Shown here one piece after another: positions 46,705 to 55,605 of a stretch of DNA of 64,000 bases. Origin of the DNA: Limimaricola hongkongensis DSM 17492 (lineage in GTDB: Bacteria; Pseudomonadota; Alphaproteobacteria; Rhodobacterales; Rhodobacteraceae). The position numbers were made by a program, and so were the translations under genes. The notes under the pieces are model-generated. The model saw only the letters and a program-made list of their open reading frames with translations, was not told the DNA's origin and did no database searches. The stretch is from positions 620,501 through 684,500 of the forward strand of contig NZ_KK088653.1 of assembly GCF_000600975.2 (NCBI RefSeq). Reading direction: 5' to 3'. Within the stretch, counting starts at the first letter, position 1; every line of letters starts with the position of its first letter.

Positions 46705-47697
46705 TCAGTTCCCCGATGCCCCGCCGCCAAGGGTCACGTAGATGTCGTAGAGCGACGGCCCGATCAGGATGATGAGCAGCGGCGGAACCGTCAACATCAT
46801 CGTCGCCAGCGTCATCTTGGTGGGCAGGGTGTTGGCCTTTTCCTCGGCCCGCATCACCCGCTTGTCGCGCATCTCGGCCGAGAACACCCGCAGCGCGTCG
46901 GCGATCGAGGTGCCGAATTGCTGGCTTTGCACCAGCACGGTGACGAAGCTGGAGATGTCGACCACGTCGCAGCGCTCCGCCAGGTCGCGCAGCACCAGCG
47001 TCTTGTCCTTGCCCGCCTTCATCTCGTGCGCCACCTGGCTGTATTCGAAGGCGAGATCGGGATAACCCGCGCGCAGCTCGTGGCTGACGCGGATGATCGA
47101 CTGGTCGAGCGACTGGCCCGCCTCGACGCAGACCAGCATCATGTCGAGGCTGTCGGGAAAGCCGTCGGTGATCTGCTGGCGGCGCGCCTCGCGGCGCCGC
47201 GTCACCCAGTATTTCGGCCCCATGTAACCGATCGCCGCGGGGATCAGCGTCGCGGTGATCATGTCCTGCGTGCTGGCCTCGCCCCGGCTCAGCGCCCAGA
47301 CGAGGCCGCCGAGCAGCGCCGCGATGCCGAGCGCGAACTGCGTGAAGTGATAGATCCGCACCGCGTTGCGCGAACGGTAGCCCGCCTGCATCAGCCGCAG
47401 CCGCACGGCGGAGTATTCCTCGGCATTCTGCGGCTCGAGGAAGGTGGCGTAGCGTTGCAGCTTGTCGGCGCCGGAGGGCGCGGCGCGCAGCCGGTCGGTC
47501 GTGGCGTCGGGGGTTTCGCCGCGGGTCTCGCGGGCGTTCTGCGCCTTGAGCCGGTCGAGCGGGTCGTCACGCTGGCGCAGCAGCGCCGGCAGCGTGACGA
47601 GGATCATCGCCAGCCCGAGACCGCCGATCACGAGAAGCGGGCCCATCGGGCCGAGCTGCGCGACGAGGAAGGTTTGGATCTGCTGGATGAGGGACAT
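46705..47697 (-). CDS. tadC: Tad pilus inner-membrane platform protein TadC
   Basis: The 330-residue type II secretion F-domain protein has membrane segments at about 19-38, 110-150 and 300-320, with the conserved F-domain text PDSLDMMLVCVEAGQSLDQSI. It forms the platform with TadB that the TadA motor drives. It starts 4 bases after the tadB stop. Confidence 0.93.
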   Translation of the reverse strand: MSLIQQIQTFLVAQLGPMGPLLVIGGLGLAMILVTLPALLRQRDDPLDRLKAQNARETRGETPDATTDRLRAAPSGADKLQRYATFLEPQNAEEYSAVRLRLMQAGYRSRNAVRIYHFTQFALGIAALLGGLVWALSRGEASTQDMITATLIPAAIGYMGPKYWVTRRREARRQQITDGFPDSLDMMLVCVEAGQSLDQSIIRVSHELRAGYPDLAFEYSQVAHEMKAGKDKTLVLRDLAERCDVVDISSFVTVLVQSQQFGTSIADALRVFSAEMRDKRVMRAEEKANTLPTKMTLATMMLTVPPLLIILIGPSLYDIYVTLGGGASGN

Positions 47698-47701
47698 CGG
47701 C

Positions 47702-48670
47702 TCAGACCTTGATGTTGACGAGGGCGCGCATGACGATGACGTTCACGATCAGAAAGCCCGCGACGACGAAACAGGCCGGGACGAACACCGCCGTGCCGCT
47801 GACCTTGGCATAGTAGTCGGGCTCCATCAGGTTGATCCCGGCCAGCGCGGCGAGCGGAAAGCCCGACAGGAACATGCCCGACCACTTCGCCTCGGCGGTG
47901 ATCGCCTTGACCCTTCGGAACAGCCTGAACCGGGCGCGCACCACCTTGGCGAGACCGTCGAGGATCTCGGCGAGATTGCCGCCCGCCTGCCGCTGGATCG
48001 TCACCGCCACCGCGAGAAAGCGCAGATCTTGCATGTCGAGCCGCTCGGCCATGATCTTGAGGCTTTCGCTCATGTCGCGGCCATAGGCGGCCTCGTCGGC
48101 GATCATGCCCATCTCCGAGCCGAGCGGATCGGGCACCTCGCGCGCGACGATGCCGATGGCCGATGAAAACGGATGGCCCACGCGCAGCGAACGCACCATC
48201 AGCTCGATCGCCTCGGGCAGCTGCGCCTCGATCATGTCGATCCGCTTCTTGGCCTTGTGGTTGACCCAGACATAGACGCCGCCCACCCCCATCGCCGCGC
48301 CGACCGCGATGCGGATCGGCAGGCTGGCCGCCGTGCCGAAGGACAGGCCGACGAAGGCCACCAGCCCCAGACCGGCCATGAGCATCACCAGCTGGTGCGG
48401 CGTGAAGGCGATGTTGGCGCGCTGCGCCTTGTGCGCGAGGATCGAGTAGAGCGGCACGCGGCGCGACTTGAGATGCTGGTTCATCTCCTTGCGCAGCTGG
48501 TCGAGCACCTCTTCGCGGCGCCCGCCCTTTTCCAGAAGAGTCAGCCGCCGGTTGACCCGGTTGTTGAGGCTGATCGAGCGGCCGAAGACGGTGAGGTACA
48601 GCCCCTCGACCAGCACGAGGACGGCGATGAAGACGAGGCCGTAGATGATCGGTTCCGCGCTCAGGTTCAT
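47702..48670 (-). CDS. tadB: Tad pilus inner-membrane platform protein TadB
   Basis: The 322-residue T2SSF-family protein has an N-terminal helix (8-27), the F-domain signature LPEAIELMVRSLRVGHPFSSAIG, and two C-terminal helices. It is tightly coupled to tadA (4 bases) and tadC (4 bases). Confidence 0.93.
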   Translation of the reverse strand: MNLSAEPIIYGLVFIAVLVLVEGLYLTVFGRSISLNNRVNRRLTLLEKGGRREEVLDQLRKEMNQHLKSRRVPLYSILAHKAQRANIAFTPHQLVMLMAGLGLVAFVGLSFGTAASLPIRIAVGAAMGVGGVYVWVNHKAKKRIDMIEAQLPEAIELMVRSLRVGHPFSSAIGIVAREVPDPLGSEMGMIADEAAYGRDMSESLKIMAERLDMQDLRFLAVAVTIQRQAGGNLAEILDGLAKVVRARFRLFRRVKAITAEAKWSGMFLSGFPLAALAGINLMEPDYYAKVSGTAVFVPACFVVAGFLIVNVIVMRALVNIKV

Positions 48671-48674
48671 GGTG

Positions 48675-50116
48675 TCACTCCGCCGCCATGGGTTCGAAGA
48701 TCTTCGCCGGCAGGTCGTAGCCCCAGAGCCGGAACCGTTCGGAGAAGTGCGAGCGCACGCCGGTCGCGGTGAAATGCCCGATGATCTTGTTGTCGGGGGT
48801 GAGCCCGACGCGGCGGTAGCGGAACACCTCCTGCATGGAGATCACGTCGCCCTCCATGCCGGTGATCTCGGTGATCGAGGTCATCCGGCGCGAGCCGTCC
48901 TGCAGGCGCGAGGCCTGCACGATCAGATTGACCGCGCTCGAGATCTGGCTGCGCACCGCCTTGATCGGCATCTCGATCCCGGCCATGGCGATCATGTTCT
49001 CGAGACGCGAGATGCCGTCGCGGGCCGAGTTGGCGTGGATCGTGGTCATCGAGCCGTCATGGCCGGTGTTCATCGCCTGCAGCATGTCGATCACCTCCTC
49101 GCCGCGCGTTTCGCCGACGATGATCCGGTCGGGCCGCATCCGCAGCGCGTTCTTGAGACAGTCGCGCTGGCTGACCGCGCCGCGGCCCTCGACATTGGCG
49201 GGGCGGCTTTCCATCCGGCCCACATGGGTCTGCTGCAGCTGAAGCTCCGCCGTGTCCTCGATCGTCAGGATGCGTTCGTTGTCGTCGATGAAGGATGACA
49301 GCGCGTTGAGCGTCGTGGTCTTGCCCGAGCCTGTGCCGCCCGAGACGATGATGTTGAGCCGGGTCGCCACCGCCGCTTCGAGATAGGCGGCCATTTCCTC
49401 GGTCATCGCCCCGAAACGGATCAGGTCCTCGATGCCGAGCTTGTCCTTCTTGAACTTGCGGATCGACACGAGGCTGCCATCCACCGCGATCGGCCCGACC
49501 ATGGCGTTGAAGCGCGAGCCGTCGGCGAGACGGGCGTCCACGTATGGGTTTGATTCGTCGACGCGGCGGCCCACGGCGGAGACGATCTTGTCGATGATCC
49601 TGAGCAGGTGACGCTCGTCCTTGAAGGTGATGTCGGTGAGCTGCAGCCGGCCATCGCGCTCCACGAAGATCTGGTGCGGGCCGTTGACGAGGATGTCGTT
49701 GACGCTGTCATCCTTGAGCAGCGTTTCCAGCGGGCCGAGGCCGGTGACCTCGAAATAGAGATCCTGGTTGAGCGCGGCCCGTTCGTCGCGGTTGAGCGCA
49801 AGGCCCATGGTTTCCAGCGTTTCGCCCGCGATGGCGTTGATCTCGTTGCGCAGCTCCTGCTCGCTGGCCTTTTCGAGCGCGGCGAGGTTGAGCGTGTCGA
49901 GCAGCGCCTTGTGAACCTCGAGCTTGATCTCGGCGAGCCGTTCCTTGCGGCGGCGTTCCTTGTCGGCGGGGGTCGCTTCGGCGGCGCGGCGCAACGGTTC
50001 GCCGGGCGCGGCGCGCCGCTTGGCCGGGCCGGCAGCGCGGCGGCCGGACGCGCGGATTGCGGGGCCGCGGGGGCGGCGGTCTGGCCGGGCTCGGTCTTCC
50101 TGAACTTCGAGAACAT
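48675..50116 (-). CDS. tadA: Tad pilus assembly ATPase TadA/CpaF, frame disrupted near the N-terminus
   Basis: This is the hexameric secretion ATPase that powers Flp pilus assembly. The main frame contains Walker A SGGTGSGKTTTLNAL, an aspartate box near SNPYVDARL, Walker B ALRMRPDRIIVGETRG and the His box TGHDGSMTTIHANS. The natural start is ATG 50116 behind AGGAGA (MFSKFRKTEPG), but that frame degenerates into nonsense, while the main frame (RRAAPGEPLRRAAEATPADKER onward) has no start upstream of a TTG at 49994. One missing base between about 50030 and 50085, perhaps in the G runs 50061-50064 or 50069-50073, would join them into about 480 residues, the normal length. Confidence 0.92.
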
Positions 50117-50136
50117 GGCGCGTTTTCTCCTGCGGC

Positions 50137-51384
50137 TCAGGCCTTGGCCTTGGCGTCGGCGGTGTTGACCTTGTGGACCGAGCGGGCGAGCTTCGCGATC
50201 TCGCGGCGCAGCGGGCTCTTGGCCGCGCCTTCGGCCAGCGGCGTGCCGTGATCGGCGCTCTGCGTCACCGCGCGGCCGCCATCGGGCAGCTGGATCTCGA
50301 TCGAGATACCGAGCGAATCGGCCAGGCGCCGGGCCCGGCTCTTGCCCGAAAGATCGGTGAAACCCGGCGCGCGGTTGAGCACGAAGCGCAGCTTTTCGAA
50401 GGGCAGCTCCTCGGATTGCAGCGCCCGCTTGAGCCGCATCGTGTTCTGCGCGGAACGCATGTCCAGTTCGAGCGTGGCAAGATAGACATGCGCGGCCTGC
50501 AGCACCGTTTCCGACCAGTCGACCATGTTCGAGGGCATGTCGATGACCACGTAGTCGAAATTGACCCGCGCCATCTCGATCAACCGCGCCACGTCATCGG
50601 GACCGACGAGGTCGAGCGGCACCAGTTCGGCGGGCGAGGTCAGCACATGCAGCCGCTCCTTGTGCAGCATCATCGCGGCGAGCAGGCTTTCGCTGTCGGC
50701 GCTGGCGGTGTCGCTCAGGATTTCCAGCACCGCCTCGCGGCGGGGCAGGTCGAGATAGGTCGCGGTCGAGCCGAATTGCAGGTCGAGATCGATCAGGCAG
50801 ACCCGCGGCGGCGCCTTGCGGTCGATATTGGCCAGCTCCCAGGCGAGGTTGACCGCGAGCGTCGTGGCGCCGCTCCCTCCCGCGAGGCCCTGCACGGGGA
50901 TCACCACGCCGGAGCGGTCGTTGGCGGCGCGCGGGGCGGCGGGTTCGGCCTCGGCTTCAGGCAGGATCGGGCCGCCTCCGGCGCGCAGCCGTGCGATCGC
51001 CTGTGCCAGCTCGCCCTCGGGCAGCGGGTAGGGCACGAATTCGTCGCCGCCCTCGCGCAGAAGCTGGTGCAGCGCCGCGGGGCTCACCTCGTCGGCGATC
51101 AGCACCACCTTGATGTCGCGCCGCTTGGCATGGGCGATGATGTCGGCGATCAGCGGCAGCTGCGGTTCGTCTTCCTTGCTCAGCGCGACGGCGACGAATT
51201 CCAGGTCGTCGGCCTCGGGCTGTTCGAGAAAGGCCAGGGCGTCGGCAAAGCCGAGATCGCCCCAGTTCTCGCCCATCGCGGCCTCCATGTCCTCGATCAG
51301 CAAATCGAACAGCTGCACATCGCGGCTGATCGTGCAGGCCGTGATCGGCTGAGGTTCGGGTTGCAGAGGGGCCGAGCTGCTCAT
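50137..51384 (-). CDS. cpaE: Tad pilus localisation ATPase CpaE/TadZ
   Basis: This 415-residue MinD/ParA-type protein places the pilus machine at a pole. It has an N-terminal receiver-like domain (about 15-135, without a clear phospho-acceptor arrangement) and a deviant Walker A GLAGGSGATTLAVNLA. LIDLDLQFGSTATYLDL and YVVIDMPSNMVDWSE are the switch regions. It lies 20 bases upstream of tadA. Confidence 0.92.
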   Translation of the reverse strand: MSSSAPLQPEPQPITACTISRDVQLFDLLIEDMEAAMGENWGDLGFADALAFLEQPEADDLEFVAVALSKEDEPQLPLIADIIAHAKRRDIKVVLIADEVSPAALHQLLREGGDEFVPYPLPEGELAQAIARLRAGGGPILPEAEAEPAAPRAANDRSGVVIPVQGLAGGSGATTLAVNLAWELANIDRKAPPRVCLIDLDLQFGSTATYLDLPRREAVLEILSDTASADSESLLAAMMLHKERLHVLTSPAELVPLDLVGPDDVARLIEMARVNFDYVVIDMPSNMVDWSETVLQAAHVYLATLELDMRSAQNTMRLKRALQSEELPFEKLRFVLNRAPGFTDLSGKSRARRLADSLGISIEIQLPDGGRAVTQSADHGTPLAEGAAKSPLRREIAKLARSVHKVNTADAKAKA

Positions 51385-51566
51385 TCCGTCGTATCCTTCG
51401 TCGCTGCGGGAGGGGCCGCCGGGGCAAGCGGCACGGGCCGGGACACGACCCGGATGCCACCACCCCCTTGGTAGCAGTCATGCGTGGCAATGATGGCTGC
51501 AATGGGGCTGAAAAACTGTAATTGTTGGAGCAGCGGCAACGATCCCGTGTCGGGTTTGGTCGCCAT
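51381..51566 (-). CDS. Possible small gene between the OmpA-like gene and cpaE
   Basis: A 61-codon frame starts at ATG 51566, 8 bases after the OmpA-like stop, and ends with TGA overlapping the cpaE ATG (ATGA). The peptide begins MATKPDTG and includes LLQQLQFFSPIAAIIATHD. The middle codons (TTA, TTT, ATT, CAA) are much less GC-rich than those of neighbours, so it may instead be a leader or promoter region for cpaE. No known family is recognised. Confidence 0.35.
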   Translation of the reverse strand: MATKPDTGSLPLLQQLQFFSPIAAIIATHDCYQGGGGIRVVSRPVPLAPAAPPAATKDTTE

Positions 51567-51574
51567 GGCCGCCG

Positions 51575-52228
51575 TCAGGGCGTGGCCGCCGCCGCCCCGT
51601 CGCCGCCCGAACCGCCCTGCGCGAAGGTGGAGGGCACGGCGGCGCTTTCCACGTATCCCTCGAACACCACGGCGGCGTATTTGCCGTTGAGCAGGTTGGG
51701 ATGGCCGCGCACGAAGCCCGACACCTCGGTCACGGTGCGTCGGTTGGCGCGTTCGGGCCCGCCCGTGGCGACCAGCGGCCGGGTTTCGCCAAAGGAGGCC
51801 ACCGCTTCGAGCCGCGCGGCATCGAGCCCCTGCGACACGAGATAGGCCACCGCGGCGCGGGCGCGGCGCAGGCCGAGCGCCTCGTTATAGGCGGGCGGCC
51901 CCACGAGATCGGTGTGGCCGTAGACCCGGAACCGCAACTCGGGACGGCGCCGGATCCAGTCGGCCTGCCGGTGCAGCGTGGCGCGCGCGGCGGCGTCGAG
52001 CACGGCGGAATCGAAGGCGAAGTTGATCGTGGTGTCGACCTCGGCGGCAAAGCGGCGCGCGAGGTCCACGCGCAGCCCCTCGGCGGCGCGGCTATGGGCG
52101 ATCATGTTGGCGCTCGTGGCGGCGCCAAAGCCCGCCCCGGCGCGGCCCGCCTCTTCATCGAAGCCCGGCGGCGCGGTGCAGGCCGCGAGGGAAAGGGCAC
52201 AGCCAAAGGCGGTCAGGACGCGGCGCAT
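51575..52228 (-). CDS. OmpA-domain lipoprotein of the Tad cluster (RcpB/CpaD position)
   Basis: This 217-residue predicted lipoprotein (lipobox SLAAC, Cys16) has an OmpA-type peptidoglycan-binding domain (about 65-165, with YGHTDLVGPPAYNEALGLRRARAAV). It sits between the secretin gene cpaC and cpaE, where other Tad loci carry rcpB or cpaD. It probably anchors the secretin to the cell wall. I start at ATG 52228. Confidence 0.87.
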   Translation of the reverse strand: MRRVLTAFGCALSLAACTAPPGFDEEAGRAGAGFGAATSANMIAHSRAAEGLRVDLARRFAAEVDTTINFAFDSAVLDAAARATLHRQADWIRRRPELRFRVYGHTDLVGPPAYNEALGLRRARAAVAYLVSQGLDAARLEAVASFGETRPLVATGGPERANRRTVTEVSGFVRGHPNLLNGKYAAVVFEGYVESAAVPSTFAQGGSGGDGAAAATP

Positions 52229-52241
52229 CGCGGGTCTCCGT

Positions 52242-53672
52242 TCAGTCAAGCACATAGCCGTAGGAGCCCGAGAAATCCTGCCGCGCGACTTCGCTGGCGC
52301 CGCCGGTCTGCGGCGCGCGGTCGGCGGCGACGCGACCGAACAGGAACAATTCGCGCTCGGAGGGCGGGCGCACGCGGTCGGTCGGCAGGGCCAGCGTTTC
52401 GCCGCGCGTCGGCGTGACCAGATGCGGCGTGATGATGATCACCAGCTCGGTCTGTTCGCGGCTGTATTCGGCCGAGCGGAACAGCGCGCCCAGCACCGGG
52501 ATGTCGCCAAGCCACGGCACCTGCCCGCTGAGATCGCGGAAATCATCCGAGAGAAGCCCCGCGATGGCAAAGCTTTCGCCGTCGCGCATTTCCACGGTGG
52601 TGGAGGTTTCGCGGCGGCGGAAGGCGTCGATGGTGAAGCCGTTCGAGGTAAAGCCGTTGGTCGAGTCGATCGAGCTGACCGCGGCCTTGAGTTCGAGATT
52701 CACGAGATCGCCCTCGATCACGCGCGGGATGAAGTTCATCTCCACGCCGAAGGGCTTGTACTCGACGGTGATGGTGCCGTCGTCCTGGTTCACCGGAACG
52801 GGATATTCGCCCCCGGCAAGGAAATTCGCTTCCTGTCCCGACAGGGCGGTGAGGTTGGGCTCGGCCAGCGTGCGCACCACGCCGCGGCTTTCCAGCGCCT
52901 CGAGCAGCAGCCCGACCTCGACCCCGCCGGCGTTGAAGCCGAACAGCGTCGAGGCGTTGGAGGTGCTGGTGGAGGGCAGCGCGCCGCCCAGCGCCGCGCC
53001 GAGCGCGCCGGCGTTGTTCAGCGCGTTGGTCCCGATCGAAAGACCGAGATCCTCGCCCAGCGCGGTGCCGCGCGCGCCCAGAGAGGCCGAAAGCGATTTG
53101 CTGACCGATCGCTGCATTTCGGCGAAGCGGACCTTGAGCATCACCTGCTGGGTGCCGCCGACGCTCATCAGGTTCGAGATGCGGTCGGGGGCATAGCGCT
53201 GCGCCAGCTCCATCGCGCGGTCGAGCTTGGCGATCGAACTGACAACGCCGGACAGGACGATGCCATCATTGGCGGTGCGCACCTCGATCGGCTCGCCGGG
53301 CAGGATCTGTTCGAGCCGCTCCTTGAACTCGGCGATGTCGGGGGTGACATGCACCTCGACATTGGTGATGAGCCGCCCGTTTTCGCCCAGCACGGTAAGC
53401 GTGGTGCGGCCCGGCGCCTTGCCCAGCACATAGATGGTGCGATCGGTGAGCGAGGAGATGTCGGCGATGCCGGGATTGGCGATCGACAATTCGGTGAAGG
53501 CGACGTCGCTTTCGACCACCACGGCGCGGTTCATCGGCACCTGAAGCGCCCGCGTGGGCGATCCGGCCCGCACCTGCAGCACTTCGGCCTGCGCGCCGCC
53601 CGGCAGGGCGAGCCCGGCCATGCTCAGCGCGAGACCGGCCATGCCGGCTCGAAGGGTGTGTCGGATGCTCAT
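52242..53672 (-). CDS. cpaC: Tad pilus outer-membrane secretin CpaC/RcpA
   Basis: This 476-residue precursor forms the outer-membrane channel. A signal peptide (about 1-29, ending AQA) is followed by the T2SS/T3SS N-terminal N0-like and BON-like domains (TELSIANPGIADISSLTDRTIYVLG), then the secretin core with VPVNQDDG and the C-terminal VPWLGDIPVLGALFRS motif. I place the start at ATG 53672 (MSIRHTL). Another ATG lies nine codons upstream. Confidence 0.94.
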   Translation of the reverse strand: MSIRHTLRAGMAGLALSMAGLALPGGAQAEVLQVRAGSPTRALQVPMNRAVVVESDVAFTELSIANPGIADISSLTDRTIYVLGKAPGRTTLTVLGENGRLITNVEVHVTPDIAEFKERLEQILPGEPIEVRTANDGIVLSGVVSSIAKLDRAMELAQRYAPDRISNLMSVGGTQQVMLKVRFAEMQRSVSKSLSASLGARGTALGEDLGLSIGTNALNNAGALGAALGGALPSTSTSNASTLFGFNAGGVEVGLLLEALESRGVVRTLAEPNLTALSGQEANFLAGGEYPVPVNQDDGTITVEYKPFGVEMNFIPRVIEGDLVNLELKAAVSSIDSTNGFTSNGFTIDAFRRRETSTTVEMRDGESFAIAGLLSDDFRDLSGQVPWLGDIPVLGALFRSAEYSREQTELVIIITPHLVTPTRGETLALPTDRVRPPSERELFLFGRVAADRAPQTGGASEVARQDFSGSYGYVLD

Positions 53673-53828
53673 CTGGCCGCCTCGCTGCAGGTCGTGCATC
53701 GGGGTCTTGGTCGCGCCCCGTCCGCGCCGAGCCTGCCCGAGGGGGGGCGGCATTGCAACGCGCGCCACCCGGCCCGCGCGGTGCTGTGGGCGCCCGGCCA
53801 CAGGCCGGACGCGCCACCCGTCGCTGGA

Positions 53829-54695
53829 TCAATTGGTGCAGGGAATCGCGATCTCGACCACCTCGGCGCCGCGGCGGGTGCGCACGGTGCAGACCTCGGG
53901 GGCCGGGGCAGGAGCTTGCGCGACCTGCGGCACGGCCTCTTCCTCGACGATGCCGAGCAGGCCGCGCTGGTCGATCTCGACCGTTTCGGCGACGATGTCG
54001 TCGCGCAGCCCGACCAGCGACAGCGCCAGCGTGCCGGTGGATTGCGCCTGCGCCAGCTTGGCGACCTGCTGCGGCGTGGCCTGCACGGTGACGGTGCGGG
54101 CGATCATGGCTTCGGTCCGGCCCTTGTCGGCGGTCTGGTCGACGCCGACCAGTTCCAGCCCGGTCTCGATCAGCTTGGTGACCTCGCGCCCGTCACCGCC
54201 CGACCCGGTCGAACCGGTCCAGTAGACATCCACCCGGTCGCCCGGCCGCAGGAAGCCCGAGACACCGCTGGAGGCGTTGACGTTGATGGCGAAGGCGCGC
54301 ATCCCGGCATCGAGCCGGCTGCTGATGCCCGCATCGCCGCCCGGCGCGGTGATCTTCGCGGCCAGGACCGGCTCGTTGGGTTCCATCTGGCGCAGCACGA
54401 TGCGCGGCACGTCCTCGCCTTCGGGGAATAAAGCGGCGAGATCGGGGAAGGTGCCCTCGGGCAGGAACGCCTCGGCGTACTGGATCGGCTTGAGATCGTC
54501 GCGGGTGATGATGGCGCCGTAAGGCAGGGCGGTCTTCACGCCGACCACCTCGACCGTCGGCATGCGCTGCGACGCCGCCGCGCGTTCGGCGGCGAGCGCG
54601 GCCTCCTGCTGGTCGAAATACCCCTTGACCATGTAGACCGCGAAACCCGCCAGCCCGAGGCCCATCGCGAGGACCAGTCCGAATACCGCTCTCAT
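53829..54695 (-). CDS. cpaB: Tad pilus assembly protein CpaB/RcpC
   Basis: The 288-residue protein has one N-terminal helix (about 4-22) and a periplasmic SAF/RcpC domain: an AFP-like fold at about 45-110 (VVGVKTALPYGAIITRDDLKPI) and the conserved MRAFAINVNASSGVSGFLRPGDRVDV. It is thought to link inner membrane and secretin. It lies between the pilin genes and cpaC. Confidence 0.93.
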   Translation of the reverse strand: MRAVFGLVLAMGLGLAGFAVYMVKGYFDQQEAALAAERAAASQRMPTVEVVGVKTALPYGAIITRDDLKPIQYAEAFLPEGTFPDLAALFPEGEDVPRIVLRQMEPNEPVLAAKITAPGGDAGISSRLDAGMRAFAINVNASSGVSGFLRPGDRVDVYWTGSTGSGGDGREVTKLIETGLELVGVDQTADKGRTEAMIARTVTVQATPQQVAKLAQAQSTGTLALSLVGLRDDIVAETVEIDQRGLLGIVEEEAVPQVAQAPAPAPEVCTVRTRRGAEVVEIAIPCTN

Positions 54696-54729
54696 TTCCA
54701 GTCTCCTTCCGGGGCAGGGCGCATGGCCG

Positions 54730-54924
54730 CTAGTTCAGTGTGCCGACAAAGGTCACGGCCGCGTTCATGTTGGTGTGATAGGCTTCTTCCGGCGTGCCAG
54801 CGGCCGAGACGAACAGCGCCATGGCCGAAATCGTGAGCCCGACAAGCGCGGCGGTTAGCACCACCCAGTCGATGGTGACGGCCCCTTCGTCTTCATTTGC
54901 GAAAGCTTTGAAAAAAATGCTCAT
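54730..54924 (-). CDS. flp: Flp/Fap family type IVb pilin (second copy)
   Basis: This 64-residue prepilin has a 14-residue leader ending in Gly (ANEDEG), followed by the hydrophobic helix AVTIDWVVLTAALVG. Cleavage after Gly14 would leave Asp at mature position 5, where classic Flp pilins have Glu, and Trp instead of Tyr at position 6. It is downstream of a similar pilin and upstream of cpaB. The prepilin peptidase is not in the window. Confidence 0.92.
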   Translation of the reverse strand: MSIFFKAFANEDEGAVTIDWVVLTAALVGLTISAMALFVSAAGTPEEAYHTNMNAAVTFVGTLN

Positions 54925-55054
54925 ATCCGTGCCACCCGGTGTTCAGGAGCCCTGCCGTCCCGATCGACGCAAGGCCGAGAATGGCCAGGGATTGTGGCGG
55001 CCCGATGGGCATTCGGGGGTGCTGGCGGGGCAACGTCCCCGGCCTTGGGCGCGT

Positions 55055-55117
55055 GCGAAGGGGCCGCACCACGGATGCGACCCCTTGCGCCTGTCACACC
55101 CGGCCAGCGCGGCCGGG
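55055..55117 (-). promoter_or_regulatory. Tandem stem-loops between the two pilin genes
   Basis: CCCGGCC/GGCCGGG (55099-55105 with 55111-55117) and AAGGGG/CCCCTT (55058-55063 with 55081-55086, extended by GCG/CGC) follow the first pilin gene. They lack T tracts. Such hairpins usually protect an abundant upstream mRNA or attenuate downstream transcription. Confidence 0.55.
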
Positions 55118-55124
55118 ATGGGCA

Positions 55125-55319
55125 TCAGTAACCGGTCGATTGGTTGGTGATCTGGGTGTCGAGGTTGGTGTTGATGCCCTCGGCCAGCGTCTTGGCTTCG
55201 CCGGTAACCTGCGCCAGGATCGCGACGCCGAGGCCGACGATGGCGGCGGTCAGGACGACCCAGTCCACGGTGACCGCACCAGCTTCGTCATTGGCGAATT
55301 TCTTGAAGAAGTTGAGCAT
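55125..55319 (-). CDS. flp: Flp/Fap family type IVb pilin (first copy)
   Basis: This is the probable major pilin of the Tad pilus, 64 residues. The leader MLNFFKKFANDEAG is cut after Gly14, and the mature protein starts AVTVDWVVLTAAIVGLG. It shares Asp5-Trp6 with the second pilin, but its C-terminal half differs (TNLDTQITNQSTGY). GAGGAGG precedes ATG 55319. It is the first gene of the cluster, so its promoter must lie in the 286 bases shared with the divergent transglycosylase gene (55320-55605). Confidence 0.93.
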   Translation of the reverse strand: MLNFFKKFANDEAGAVTVDWVVLTAAIVGLGVAILAQVTGEAKTLAEGINTNLDTQITNQSTGY

Positions 55320-55605
55320 GTGAGATCCCTCCTCGGGGCAATGGCTACATTCTTTACCCGTGCGGATCGTCTCGTGTCGGTCAGGCTCGGACCCGATCAC
55401 CGCAGTGGATGACCCTATATGGCCTTTGGATTGGGGCGGGAATTTGGCTCTCTTGGCGCCTTTTCACAGCATGGCGGGACGGGAACTATACGAAAGGTCG
55501 TGTCCAATTTTCATCAAGCGCGAAATCCCTGTTCTTTCCGGGCATCGTTGCCGGTTTCGGAACGCTAGGCTGGCGCGGGAATCACGGCACCACGGGGCGC
55601 GGCAG

